DNA of 5,143 bases from contig JBFWSB010000329.1 in NCBI GenBank assembly GCA_050248595.1, positions 1 to 5,143 on the forward strand, in the 5' to 3' direction. Shown piece by piece: positions 5,115 to 5,143 of the stretch. Position 1 is the first letter of the stretch. Every line of letters starts with the position of its first letter. The notes beneath the pieces were generated by a model. That model made no database searches and had not been told where the DNA came from. It saw only the letters and a list, made by a program, of their open reading frames with translations. The translations under genes were made by a program, and so were the position numbers. The DNA is from JAGWAZ01 sp050248595. GTDB lineage: Bacteria; Bacteroidota; Ignavibacteria; OLB7.

Positions 5115-5143
5115 TGCTTTACTCTGGCTCGTACAATCACATC

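Noticed and set aside
4928..5140. 70-codon minus-strand reading frame at the right edge
   Set aside because: It starts with GTG, has no recognisable domain, and its composition (GDSP repeated, a VRND stretch) is what translated dispersed intergenic repeats look like; its stop lies within the 3' hairpin of the lipoprotein gene.
5057..5143. Plus-strand frame from ATG at 5057, open to the window end (MKHATSRRRV...)
   Set aside because: Only 29 codons are visible, they run through the two direct repeats, and the repeated RRV pattern comes from the DNA repeat rather than from a recognisable protein.

Overview
The window looks like a chromosomal segment from a Gram-negative bacterium of the Bacteroidota/Chlorobiota (FCB) group. 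The evidence is a double-membrane architecture (an outer-membrane-type beta-barrel and a lipoprotein), an ECF sigma factor paired with a non-zinc anti-sigma protein in the style seen in Bacteroidota, an NFACT protein of the form typical of that group, mostly absent Shine-Dalgarno sequences and mid-range GC. No species can be named from the sequence.

Layout. Positions 1-496 (minus strand) hold the N-terminal 165 residues of an NFACT/RqcH-type ribosome quality-control protein, which runs out of the left edge. A short divergent region follows. On the plus strand come a four-helix membrane protein with a C-terminal PP2C/SpoIIE (RsbU-like) phosphatase domain (about 581-1873) and, overlapping its stop by ATGA, a 68-residue two-helix membrane protein (1870-2076). 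After a 128-base spacer that contains an interrupted palindrome comes a compact three-gene cluster. It consists of an ECF sigma factor with a TTG start (2205-2792), a 459-residue anti-sigma-like protein (2817-4196) and a lipoprotein (4200-4907). A strong hairpin overlaps the lipoprotein stop codon (4904-4935). The last ~208 bases carry no convincing gene, only repeat-like intergenic DNA.

The most interesting object is the 459-residue protein. It has an anti-sigma-like cytoplasmic N-terminus, one clear inner-membrane helix, a ~180-residue Ser/Thr-rich low-complexity linker and a C-terminal beta-barrel with a good BAM insertion signal. One polypeptide would therefore span both membranes. This matches the architecture reported for dual membrane-spanning anti-sigma factors (Dma) of Bacteroides thetaiotaomicron. 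Directly upstream is its presumed sigma factor, and three bases downstream a lipoprotein that could be a sensor partner or a regulatory output. The working model is that barrel state or load at the outer membrane is transmitted through the linker to release the ECF sigma factor. The neighbouring PP2C phosphatase is a second membrane-linked regulator; any link between the two is inference from position only.
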